NCBI GenBank assembly: GCA_030374765.1
Contig: JARGXX010000111.1
Coordinates: 930,001-994,000, forward strand
Direction of reading: 5' to 3'
Length of the DNA stretch: 64,000 nucleotides
Source: Agarophyton chilense
Taxonomy: Eukaryota > Rhodophyta > Florideophyceae > Gracilariales > Gracilariaceae
Below are positions 54,471 to 64,000 of the stretch, piece by piece. The first letter of the stretch is position 1, and each line of letters begins with the position of its first letter. Under the pieces are notes generated by a model, which did no database searches, had not been told where the DNA came from, and saw nothing but the letters and a program-made list of their open reading frames with translations. The translations under genes were made by a program, and so were the position numbers.

Positions 54471-54537
54471 TGTCTAAGGCGATGTTCACTATCTCGGACA
54501 AATCTACCGGTTGATGAATCTACAAAAGGGAATCGGT

Positions 54538-54577
54538 GTGTAAGGTCATGTGTGGAAAGTTTCGAAAACCGATGCAC
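54538..54577 (+). repeat. 40-bp direct repeat bracketing the Copia element, right copy
   Basis: Counterpart of 50,641-50,680, located about 60 bp after the end of RNase H. Confidence 0.85.
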
Positions 54578-54586
54578 ATCCTTTAT

Positions 54587-54658
54587 GGTATAATATACTT
54601 TATCGGTAATGCATCTTCAACGGTACAATACACTGTATCGATAATGATCGAATGCAAC
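54587..54658. repeat. 35-bp tandem duplication
   Basis: GGTATAATATACTTTATCGG and 15 more bases are followed by a second diverged copy starting GGTACAATACACTGTATCG. Two units only. Confidence 0.7.
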
Positions 54659-54839
54659 CCGAATAGCCTACACGCCGGATAGATCTGTTGTGTAGCGTTT
54701 CACAGATGTTGCCGTAGTTAGATTTGCCTGGGTATTGGCGGTTTTCATTCTATTTAAGTCGTATGGTCTGCAAGCACCGCAGCGAAAAGAAGCCAGGGCA
54801 GCCGACAACTACCGCTGCGTAGAAAATTTGTTGCTTGTA

Positions 54840-55590
54840 GCACCGCCGAGTGTTGTTTGTCTTACACCTTTTATTATAAGATTTTTTGGTGCTTGTGTGT
54901 ACCGGAGAACGTTCGTTCTTGTAATGAAATGGATTCTGCTGCCTGATTCACTTACTAGGCATTATGAAAATATTTTAATCTTTTCCAGAAATGTATTCGC
55001 TGCATTTATGTCGACAACTTTTTGAATCATTACCTCGGCCGCGAATCACTTGATTCGATCGCTGAGCGTTACGGCAAGACCAGTTTTCGTGGTTGCATTG
55101 GCTGTATTGATGGTTGTAAATTGCTTTGGAACAACTGGCCGTCCACAATCCAGAGCCAGTACTACAACATAAAGAACAGCAAGCTCGCAACTATCGTTTT
55201 CAAAGAATGGAGTGATAAAGATCTATCCATATGGAATTGGTTTTCTGGGCGTTGTGGCACGAAAAATGGCAGAACTATCGATGCATTATCGTCATCGTTT
55301 TATTCAATTTTGAATGGTTTCTACTCTATTGATCTACGTAGTACATACAAAGCTCATCTAGATGCAGATCATCAAAAAAATGGATTCTTTCTTGCTGATT
55401 GGATATATCCTCACTGGTCTTTTTTTAATGCTCTTACTCGTGATCCCGGTAGCGAAGGCGATATATACATATACAGGTTCAAGAATGGTTGCGGAAAGAT
55501 ATAGAGAGAGAATATGGTCTGCTTCTGTCTTGCTTGTATATTCTAGGAAGAGAGTAATTCTTGCGGAGAAAAATAGATGCCTCAGTAAAT
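54840..55590 (+). pseudogene. PIF/Harbinger-type DDE transposase pseudogene
   Basis: The open frame 55,022-55,504 carries the Harbinger core: TSFRGCIGCIDGCKL (first Asp in CIDG), KNSKLATIVFKEW, LSIWNWFSGRCGTKNGRTID (second Asp) and GFFLADWIYPHW. The third motif, WLRKDIEREYGLLLSCL (catalytic Glu in DIERE), is read in a different frame after about 55,450, so one frameshift separates it. N-terminal sequence before 55,022 is decayed (for example SLTRHYENILIFSRN). The related protein cuts and pastes DNA with short TIRs and 3-bp duplications; ends were not found here. Confidence 0.85.
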
Positions 55591-55599
55591 GAGAAATGG

Positions 55600-58185
55600 G
55601 CCATATTGCCCAATATTTTGGTGCGAATGAAACAAGAAAACGCCTTTGAAACAGAGTGTGATGGCGATTTAGAAACGATCAGTATTGTGACAGAGCTGTA
55701 CGATGAATAATGTTGACTGAAAGCCCAGAGAAGCCTGGAACATAACCAACAGGAGACATCAAACGTCGCTGAGCTTCATCCAGACAGTCTATTCGATCAT
55801 GAAACTTTTCAGGGTCAGAAAGAAACTCTTAAATATGTAGTTGGCTTCCAGACCTTCGTGCATGATCTCGTTATAACTAAAAGAGAGCAGCAATGAAGAA
55901 TATAAGGGCAAGGGTTATAGTGATTATTAAGATTGGTTGAGCAAAAAGAATTCTTTTCTGGGAGTAAGGTCGGGAAGTTCCATACACCATTATCACTCGT
56001 TTTTAAGAGATATTTGTTGTTACTCAATTTTCACAGACGATCTTGGTACTTTTCTGTACCAAACTCGATCATAGTTTTGCACAATTTTCACATTTCTTCA
56101 TTTTCATTTTCATCAAGATCTCTTATTGAAGACCGAAGTGCCGATGGTTTACAAGCAATAGTGGATACTCGACACATACTTCTTCGTTGAAAAACGTCTT
56201 CAAGCAAATACATTTACTCTGTAGAGTTTTTAGCTAGGAGTCGGAGGAGCTCTATGTCATTTCTTTCTTGTAAACTATTTTTTTTATGTTTTCGTTCCTT
56301 TTGATAATAGCATTACTTTCATCCATGATCTTGTTCATCTCCTGTAGAGTCACTGCTTGATTTTTATCATAGCGATCTTTCTTCTATTCTAGTTTCTCCA
56401 TTTTATTTTCAGTAGACAAGGGATCTCATCTTCACTGTAGACATTTGAGGCGCACTTCAACATAATTCTAAGTCGAGTCAAAGCTTTACCTGTGCTTGAT
56501 TCATTGTTTTGATGACTAGATTTCCCAACAAAGGGTCTTGGACATTCACCTGGTGTTGAAATCGCATTGCACTTTCTACATTCCTCCAAAACCTCTTCCG
56601 ATTTTCGTAAGCAGACAGCAGTAGATGATCATTTGAATGACTGAGGGTATTGAAAACATCAGTTCTTTCCTTCGTGGCCTGCTCGTTGTAGTTACTGTTC
56701 TTGAGTGACTTCGGCAAGAATTTCTTCACTAGCCCCAGAGATCTTCATTTGACAAATCTTCATACGTGAAGCAATTAAATATTGAAATTCCCCTTCGGCA
56801 CGATGCAACGTGTGTTGTAGGTACGATACGCTTCAGTTCATACAATGTTTGTCGCGTTATAAGCGCACAGTTCGTCTCCAAAGTGTGAGCAAATTTTGTT
56901 GCATACCCTACTTAACTGTTCTATTAATGATTTAGCCAGTTATTACCTCTCATTCGAAGTGAAAGCCTTGCCACTTCCCTTTTACACTTCCATAGTAGCT
57001 TCGGAAGCAGTTGCATATATTTGCGGAATATGTGGGGATAGTGCATGATGCGCACTTGTAGCAACGGGTGTTAGAGTGTGTGAATCTATGCGAATTGAAG
57101 CAGTAGCAACAGGAGGAGGAGGTGATATCAAACTCTTGTTCATTACATCTGGCGTATTCCACTATCTACTGCAGATGGGGAGCGTACATACTTGCTGTCC
57201 ATCGCAGTGTCTTCATAGCACATTCAGGAGACAAGCAGCAAGGTTTTTCGTCAATGTTACATCGTACAGTCGCACGACATAGCCAAATCGGATTCGAGCA
57301 TTTCTCGGTAACAAAGTCGCAAGCCGTACAGCACCAGCGCTGCAGCAGATCAAGAGCGCCGATAGAATAGTTGGTGTAGAGGAATGAAATGCGCGCCGAA
57401 CGCAACTCTCTTCAGAAGAGGTAAACGGGTGCGTATTAGTTCGGGACCGAAGCTGTGCGGAGCGGGTGGTACGCACAATTTTGGGGCAGGAGTGGGAGAT
57501 GCAGACGGTTGCTTGCTTGTAAGCACGCAAAAAGAAGAGACGGCTACGTAGTATGTTCTGTAATTTACCTTGTAGTTTATGCGCTTCGGCAGATCGGTCC
57601 ATCTAGCCTAAGGCGATTGTGAGCTCTAGAGAAATCAGAAAGGATGCAAATATCTGAAAAGAAGATGCAGTGTTGCTGCCGTTTGAGATCCAAGAACGGT
57701 TGGATATAGAGAATTTAGAGCCAAGAATCGTTTACTTCGCCATGAGATACTGGTCTCTGATTGGTTTACAACCTGTAAAAGTTCAGTTAGTTAGCTGAGG
57801 ATCATTTTTGTATTCTGTATCTATGCAGCACAGTTTTTGAAGGGGTAGTAGAGATGTGGCCAAATGTTTTAAATGAAATATGGAAGTATGATCCCCGATG
57901 ACATTTGTTTTTTTTTATTATATCAAAAAATAGACAAATGGCACTCCCGTTCTCTTACTCTTAAGTTTGGGACATTATAAATTATTTATTTTAAAGAAGA
58001 AGCTTAAAGCTATGTTTGGCCAGGTTTCTGAGCCTCTTCGTCAATGATAAGGATGAATGGCTTTTAATTCTGTTAAAGACTTCCAGGCTTCGTTATCGCG
58101 CTAAATACGAAAATGAAAATCTGGATAGACTTCAGTTACTTTTTAAGAGACATTTTGGCTTCACATGAGGTCACGTTGGAATCAT
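55600..58185. other. AT-rich tract without recognised gene
   Basis: Frames of 60-130 codons exist (for example minus 57,213-57,602) but none shows recognisable motifs. Part of it may be flanking sequence of the Harbinger element. Confidence 0.35.
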
Positions 58186-58189
58186 GTAG

Positions 58190-58963
58190 CTATTTTTCGG
58201 ACACATAGACACTAGAAAAGGAAGTGGCATCTGCTTTGCAAACGGTTTCCGGGTTTCTTTTTCTACATTCATATTCGCTGTTCTTCAATAGACACCGCGT
58301 AAAGAGTCGAATGGCTTCGTTGAATAACTCACCTACACCGATAAAGTTGTTTCTTCGTGCCAGTGGTGGATCGTACTTGATATTTTGATGAGTACAAAGG
58401 GGGTCAATTTCTTTTGCATTGAATTCCGATTCGCTGGACGTTTTCTCGGGTGGTCTGTGTACCATCATTCAATGTGTCATGAATACTTTCATCTCTTCTG
58501 CTATTGGCCTGGAATAGTAAAGTGCGGCAGAAGAGAGACAGATAGAGATATTCTTCATATGTAAAACGAGAAAATCTTCAAGTTCCGATATGAACCTGAA
58601 ATCAACATGCACGTAAGCCTTGAAATCCTTTAGGAAATGGAAAAATGAAAGCTTCTTGGAATGAAAAGGTAGTCCTCCCACGTCAAAATTGGTGCAGATC
58701 TTATATGCTTCTTTGAAAAGAAACTAAAGCAATTTTGTTGAAAGAAGGGCTCGTCTTGACATGAGATTCATCTTTTTCAGACGAAGATAACTGTACAATT
58801 GGAACATTTTTGCAAAAAGGCTTTCGTTGTTAAGGCTCCTTCGAAGAGTAGTGCTTTGATGGGACAGAAACGAATCAATCGGCTTTTGGCTCGTTTCGAC
58901 AAGGAGAAGTCGGGCTCTTCTAGAGAGTTCTTTGCCAGTTTCGAGTCCTGAGAGTTTCTGCAC
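58190..58963 (-). pseudogene. Unrecognised decayed coding sequence
   Basis: Three consecutive open segments on the minus strand (58,963-58,724, 58,681-58,469, 58,468-58,190) share one reading frame and are separated only by stop codons (TAG at 58,726-58,724 and TGA at 58,471-58,469). Together they cover about 258 codons. This is unlikely in AT-rich noncoding DNA and suggests an old gene. Composition is Lys/Leu/Ser/Phe-rich; no family is recognised. It ends next to an LTR-like sequence, so it may belong to a transposon. Confidence 0.4.
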
Positions 58964-59025
58964 CAGTTGGCTTACCGATTGTTTCTTTCGATATTCAGAT
59001 CAGATTGCTTTCCGAGCATTGCATA

Positions 59026-59702
59026 TGTAGCAGTGACATCGGTACCGGAGACTTCAATATATACCACGGAAGTAGGGATAGAAACGAGAATGAAGTGTAC
59101 GATAGAAATGCCCGTTACGCTTGGAATAGGGGAAATAAAGGAATGAATAAAGGGGGAAACTCCAACGGAGTAGTAGAAATAACAAGAAACCAAGAAACAA
59201 CCCAATACTGGGGCGGAGAAGAAACCTGTAACACAAAGTAAAATATAGGAATAAAAGAAACAAGAAAACACAAAAAGTGTAGTAAGGATCACTCCTTAAG
59301 AGATACCGGTGAGCCCATGGCAATGCGAAAACCCTCCGAAGTGCGTAGTAATCCTGCAAAGGCAGTCACAATTAGAGCCGAACACACGGTACCCATTTAC
59401 TTGGTGATGGCGACGGCGAGACCGGCGGAGCCGAAGTACTGTTCCACTGGGGCCATTAGACTAATTAATTAAAACAAATAAACTAATCAAATTCCACTTA
59501 TTATATTACTACATTTCTAATTAATGTTCTTCTCATGTGGGGACCCATTATAGCGGGGATCCCTGCCTTCTAAATATACCACGCTACCATAGCGCCAAAA
59601 TCCTACAACTTTCCTCTCATAAGTAAAGCATTCGCCACAGGAGTGTCAATATTAACTTATGAGCATCTGACACCGAAATATCGCCCAAGAAGTTGCGTTA
59701 CA
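59026..59702 (-). repeat. Diverged LTR related to element 1
   Basis: In the orientation of the element 1 LTR, shared landmarks appear in order: GGGATAGAAAC (element 1 GGGGTAGAAAC), GGAATAGGGGAAAT, CCCAATACTGGGGCG (element 1 CCCAATACAGGGGCG), AACACAAAAAGTG, and an end TTGCGTTACA (element 1 TTGCTCTACA). Start TGTAGCAG is a guess from the TG...CA rule. Confidence 0.5.
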
Positions 59703-60010
59703 GGCGGAAATGATAATGTTTGATAAGACTGGAAACTAGGAAGCGGCCAGGGAACTCCAAGAAGAGCATGACGATTTGAGAAGCGAGTCAATGAAATATA
59801 AGCTTCCCAAGTCGGCAATACTTCGAAAAGAGTTTAAAAAAGATTAGTCAGCCTTCAGTAATCAGGAAGACGAAAACAAATATTAAGAACAATGACAATA
59901 TCAACAAAAATTTTGAATTCGATGGCCATGTGGAATGTGCTTCCTATTACAGGGACGTTCGATAGATAGGACGGCAATATAAAGAAAGAAAGCGCACAAA
60001 AACGACAAAA

Positions 60011-60540
60011 GTGGAGACGCAAGAAGAAAACCCAAAAACATACTTGAGCGACTTCGAAGTGAGGTTACTTGATTATATGCCGAGCATTTCAACCTCTCTC
60101 TACTGGTACAGGACAGAAACGCTTTCTAAAAGGCCTGGCGAGAAATATTTTCCAATGAATCGGGAAGGACTTATATCGCCGGAATCATTTTGTTACTGAG
60201 AGGTCTGTAAGAGAGGTTGATCCTATTGTCGAATATATTGAACCCATCGATGGGTCTTTCTGCATCTAGATCTATTATCATTTCCTATTTCCGGAAAATG
60301 TTGTGGCTGTCTCTGATGGTATTATCTCATTACCACTAAGAGATATGCAGCTATAATATATGAAAAAATATATTCGAAGTGACAAAGAGATTGAGAGAAC
60401 AAAGAAGCATTTTTCCGGATGAAGAGGAGGAGGATATCTGATTCCTATTAATGAGTTGATTGGAGGCGGGTTGGAAGAAAAAGAACTCGCCTAGCCGATC
60501 AGGAAATATAATGCCGAGATCGTTAAAAAAATGATTTAAG
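60011..60540 (+). pseudogene. Antisense accessory gene fragment, fourth copy
   Basis: The plus-strand open frame 60,011-60,199 ends with MNREGLISPESFCY, which aligns with NSRGWISNESF of element 1 and NESGWISSES of element 2. It lies about 300 bp to the right of the LTR at 59,026-59,702, the same arrangement as the antisense gene next to the 3' LTR of element 1. Further frames to 60,540 (with stops) may continue it (VEYIEP...VVAVSDG). The alignment is short, so the call is tentative. Confidence 0.4.
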
Positions 60541-61189
60541 AATATAAGGGCTACCTTCAATTTTATGAATTTTATAAAAATTTAGCATTTTATTCACAAC
60601 CTAATATCTGGCATTCAAAGCGATTATATCAGTGCACTTACATTTTTAAATCATGCCGTTGCAAGATTGGACAGCGTTTTTAGATCATCATGTAGAGAAT
60701 TAAGCCAGAAATCGTTTAAGTCAGTTTTTGAGACCAAAATGGCAAAAGTCTGACACTCGGAATAAGTTTTTTGAAAACATCGTCAATACAGAAAACTCTT
60801 CTTAGAATATCAACGTAGAGCTTTTAACCTATGTCAGAAGTAAGAAGTTCAGTTGGGAGTATAGTAGTGGACCTGGTTGTGGGAGTATAAATGGGTTTTT
60901 GGTCTAAGATTTGGTTTTGGGGTGTGGAGTGAGCTGGCTGAGACTTAATTATTATTTTGTTAAGTCACTCGGATGCTATCTCATGGTAGATTAAACCATT
61001 ATAGCATCGTATAAAAAATTGAAATGTTTTTGTCAGGAATTATTTTTTACCTTGTCAATATTAGTTAAAATGCGAAGCGTTTTAGTACGACCGTAGCGAG
61101 CTGTCACTGTGGTCAATGAGAGAAAAAGATTTATCGGTTCAATCTTGAGCGAATAGACAGCCCGCCAAACAATTCCCACACGACGAACA
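60541..61189. other. AT-rich tract between element fragments
   Basis: No supported gene. A short open stretch (YKGYLQFYEFYKNLAFYSQ) directly follows the putative antisense-gene fragment and could be its decayed continuation. Confidence 0.3.
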
Positions 61190-61261
61190 GAAACGAAGTG
61201 TCAGTATTGGAGAAAAAGTTCGAAATTACGTCTCCGTATGTCAGAATAAGGACAACCCTTA

Positions 61262-61830
61262 GTGTGTCGTATTTGTCGAATCTCTCCCAGAAGAGCGCAA
61301 AGGCTGAGGCAAAGCAAGGCCAGAAATCTAGCAGCGGTTGTCGGTCGTCCACTGGATACTTTCTACCGTGCACGAATCGAAAAGGATCCGTTTCCGGACC
61401 CGTCCTTGTTGGATCCTATTGGAATGGAGCAGCATGCCACGATCTCATTTGAGATCCCGAACCTCAAGGACTCTCTCCACAACGGTGGTGTATCAGAATC
61501 AGAGGAGAGAAAAATTGTCTTCAAAAAATTCGAGAAACTCATTGAGGAATTTGCCGACGTGTTTCGCATATCATTTTCGACTGGTCCACCGGCGGAACTT
61601 CGCCCCTTGAAGATCACCTAACCCCGGACGCCAGGCCCATCAAAGTCTGACTTTGGAAGTACTCCCAAGAACAGAAAGAATTCTTTGCGGACATGGTCAA
61701 AAAATTGACGCAACATGGTACGGTTTTCTCTAATCTGACATCGGCATGGGCTTGTGCCCCACTTCTCGTCCTGAAGGCAGGACCAGCACGTTTCCGGTTT
61801 ACGGTTTATCAGATGAAATAGCTACAGCAC
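61262..61830 (+). pseudogene. Element 4 Pol linker and RT N-terminus
   Basis: The open frame 61,262-61,621 contains RIEKDPFPDPSLLDPI and FEKLIEEFADVFRISFSTGPP, the usual lead-in to gypsy RT. After a stop the alignment continues in another frame with FFADMVKKLTQHGTVFSNLTS, APLLVLKAGPARFRFTV and then breaks before the catalytic palm. Confidence 0.7.
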
Positions 61831-62179
61831 AAGCCTCTTCCGATTCGAAACGTACAGAAGAGCTCACTTCCGAAGAGGGTCTTTGGCGCAACGACCTTCG
61901 CGCTTTCTAGATCTCCGATGCGGCTGATGACATACAGTTACGGTCATGTATCATCTCTCACCGTAGGCCCGCTCGACACCGTGGTCAGGATTCGACTTAA
62001 CGCGTATTAAGAAAGTATTTTTTTTGGTCTACCCAAACGTCCGACATTCGGTCCTTTGTTCGCGCCTGCATCCATTGTCTATCGACAATGGGAGGGGGGA
62101 AGGTTCCGCGAACGTTCGGACTTGCTCTCTCTGGAACAACGCCAAAGGCCCTTCTCCAGTTTGACTAAATCGAGATTGG

Positions 62180-62750
62180 TCCTTCTTCGGGAAATGAGAA
62201 ATACGTTTTCATGTTTCGTGATGACCACAGTGAGTGCGGTTGGGTTTTCCCTTCTGATGAAACGCAGGCTGAAAACGCAGCCCTCTCTATCATCTATTGG
62301 TGTGCCGCTTTCAGAGTCCCATTGGGGTTGATGTCTGATGGACCTACCCATTTTAGGAATGAGACCCTCCGGCTCGTTGCCCACCCAATGTCTCCTTGTC
62401 CCGCATCATTTTACTCTCCCTTATGTTCCTTGGAGTATTGGCGCGGTGGAACGACTGGGAGAGGAATTGACTAAAGTTCTGAGAGCCGTGACCTCGGAGT
62501 TAGAGCTGCTCTTTAAGGAATGGGCGGATCTCCTGCACATTGTGCAGAATTCGCTAAACAACGCACCATCGCTCCAAAGGGAAAACATATCTTCTATCAC
62601 GAGTTTCTTGGGACGCCAACCATCGCGGCCTATTGCAACCTTTCTCTGTAGTCGGATAAGCAAACCCATCACTATAGATGATTCCAAGATGCAACGCCTC
62701 ATCAACATTAAGACACTCAAAAAACCACTGCGGATTTGACGCCTTTCATT
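62180..62750 (+). pseudogene. Element 4 integrase core
   Basis: Frame-shifted core with RDDHSECGWVFPSDETQAEN, GLMSDGPTHFRNETLRLV (second Asp), then HHFTLPYVPWSIGAVERLGEE (Glu), LLHIVQNSLNNAPSLQREN and ITSFLGRQPSRPIATFL. The first catalytic Asp could not be seen and seems lost. Confidence 0.8.
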
Positions 62751-62951
62751 CAGGAACACCTTCAAAGAAATCGAGAAAAGCACAGGGACCGCCCCAGAAG
62801 CCTGGTAAATTTTGTCAAAGGTGACTACGTTCTGGTGGTACCCGAGGACTTCTTCAAAGGTGAGAACCATGAACTACGCTGACGTGGATCGCGACACATT
62901 ATACACGCAGTTAACGACTTTACCTATGAGGTTGAAGATTTAAGAACCGGA

Positions 62952-63271
62952 ATGACGGAAGAGCTTGACGATACAAGGCAAAACTGTTATCGGGACATTT
63001 CCTTGAATAAGGAGGCTATCATGAGCCACGTAATTCATTTTGAAACGGGTATGGTCATGCGGCGCCTGAGGGGTTTTAAAGAAACCGCAGACGGTGTGTA
63101 CGTCATCCTCCACTGGAAAGGATTGGCGATTTCGGAAGATAGTCTTGAGTCTCTAGAAATAACTACGAAGATGTCCCAGAGATGCTTCTCCGTCTCCTGG
63201 CTCGCAAGAACACCCTTTCCGTCTTACCAGATCCTGTTCGAGATGTTCTTTCCGTTTAAGAGGGGAGTGTA
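62952..63271 (+). pseudogene. Element 4 chromodomain
   Basis: 106-codon open frame: SLNKEAIMSHVIHFETGMVM, then RLRGFKETADGVYVILHWKGL and SEDSLESLEI, a chromodomain with the HWKG core. It ends Pol; the frame closes at 63,269-63,271. Confidence 0.75.
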
Positions 63272-64000
63272 ACTGATCCTTGGTATTCCATTTTCGGTTC
63301 TATCGAAGCATTTGCGCACCTAGTCGATATCCGACCCGTAGGGAATTTCTACGATAGTCTGCAGTATTCGGCGCTCACGAACGCCGGCGGAAACCTACAA
63401 AAGGATGAACCCATACCCTCAATAAACAGCAGAAGAGAAAAACGAAACAGCCTACGTTTGTTACAATTGTGTCTCTTTCTTAGTGTTTCTGACATGAACC
63501 CTCGGGCGAAAACGTATCCATAATTGTGTTTCGTCACATTTCAAAGCGTATGCGTACAGTGTGGATTTGCTATCGATAACACCTGCACTCGCCTTTTTCT
63601 GATTGAGATCAAAAGAAGAGGTGTAGTGTGGGCAAAGCCTCACACGATAGTGATCGATTGTATTGCTAGTCAAAACTGTCTTGTTGGTAATGCCAATGTA
63701 CTAAGGAAAAATGCCTACCACGACTTGAAATGTCCAAGTTTCTGAATCAGGATTGGTATGCAGTCGGCAAGCGACTGTACTCCAGAGGGATTTTCTTACA
63801 CCGGTTCTACGACAAACAGATTATGTTCGGCGGCATTTCTGTAAGGTTTTTTGTTCAGCTTTTAAATTACGTTGATCTGCACTTCTGTTGGAATCAGGCT
63901 GGTTGTGGTGATGGCTGAATCACTGGTCTGAACGGAGGGATCATTAGAGAAGATTTAAGACATAACACATATGAAGTTGGGAGCTATGAAAGATGCCACT
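63272..64000. other. Right edge, possible LTR or flank of element 4
   Basis: No recognised gene. Short frames (plus 63,524-63,745 and 63,730-63,918) have no known motif. The 3' LTR of element 4 is expected near here but cannot be defined without a second copy. Confidence 0.35.

Larger units (their letters stand above)
50690..54480 (+). mobile_element. Decayed Ty1/copia element with Tudor-like domain
   Basis: Plus-strand modules in Copia order: a CCHC-like zinc knuckle (50,717-50,758), protease remnant (about 50,840-51,085), integrase (51,134-52,280), a Tudor-like YWP module (52,627-52,785), RT (about 52,900-53,960) and RNase H (53,990-54,470). Two frames are used, with a few stops. LTRs were not found; both ends instead show a 40-bp direct repeat. 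Long open stretches (up to 408 codons) suggest moderate age. Confidence 0.85.
61190..63271 (+). mobile_element. Ty3/gypsy element 4, second chromodomain lineage, decayed
   Basis: Plus-strand remnants of one Pol in order: a linker and RT N-terminus (61,262-61,800, EEFADVFRISFSTGPPAEL, then VLKAGPARFRFTV), integrase (about 62,180-62,740), tail, and chromodomain (63,000-63,200). Sequence motifs differ clearly from elements 1-3, so this is another lineage. The RT palm and RNase H are missing or unreadable. LTRs were not recognised. Confidence 0.8.

Noticed and set aside
1-64000. tRNA, rRNA or other RNA genes
   Set aside because: No cloverleaf-like A/B boxes or rRNA core sequences were recognised by eye; a covariance-model scan would be needed to exclude them.

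Overview
The window looks like nuclear DNA of a plastid-bearing eukaryote, most likely a red alga of the florideophyte type (Chondrus-like). This is inferred from a plastid-type RelA/SpoT enzyme, very few introns, Golgi-type glycosyltransferases, and a small gene cluster beside a long repeat-rich tract. Species cannot be fixed from the sequence alone.

Layout. Positions 1-7,920 are a compact, GC-rich gene cluster: an intact (p)ppGpp synthetase/hydrolase (+), then three minus-strand genes. These are a two-exon homologue of the mRNA 3'-processing factor CFIm25, a small secreted repeat protein, and a Golgi-type glycosyltransferase. From about 8 kb the DNA becomes AT-rich and is dominated by transposable elements. 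The only other intact-looking cellular gene is a GT11 alpha-1,2-fucosyltransferase-like ORF at 35,646-36,581.

Mobile elements. (1) A young, complete-ended Ty3/gypsy element (12,232-19,945, minus), with 914-bp LTRs and a CCCAT target duplication, but with the integrase catalytic core deleted. (2) An older relative (39,571-46,221, plus), with 815/817-bp LTRs and an ATAAA duplication, that lost gag, protease and RT but kept integrase and chromodomain. (3) A heavily decayed minus-strand relative (about 20,116-27,720). Its probable 3' LTR (repeat family R1) was later split by element 1 and by a 640-bp hairpin-rich TIR element. (4) An LTR and fragment of a fourth relative near 59.0-60.5 kb. (5) A different chromodomain-bearing gypsy lineage (61,190-63,271, plus). 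(6) Two Copia elements, 30.6-34.6 kb (minus) and 50.7-54.5 kb (plus); the second has a Tudor-like YWP domain between integrase and RT. (7) A remnant of an unclassified RT element at 47.1-48.1 kb and a PIF/Harbinger transposase pseudogene at 54.8-55.6 kb.

Main observation. Elements 1, 2 and 3, and probably the fourth, all carry a homologous accessory gene on the strand opposite to gag-pol, between the chromodomain and the 3' LTR (called aORF here). The protein resembles no family I recognise. Its conservation across copies that otherwise differ strongly suggests that it served the elements. Element 1 keeps only its first quarter or so, element 2 nearly all of it (interrupted by two stops and one frameshift), and element 3 a badly decayed version.
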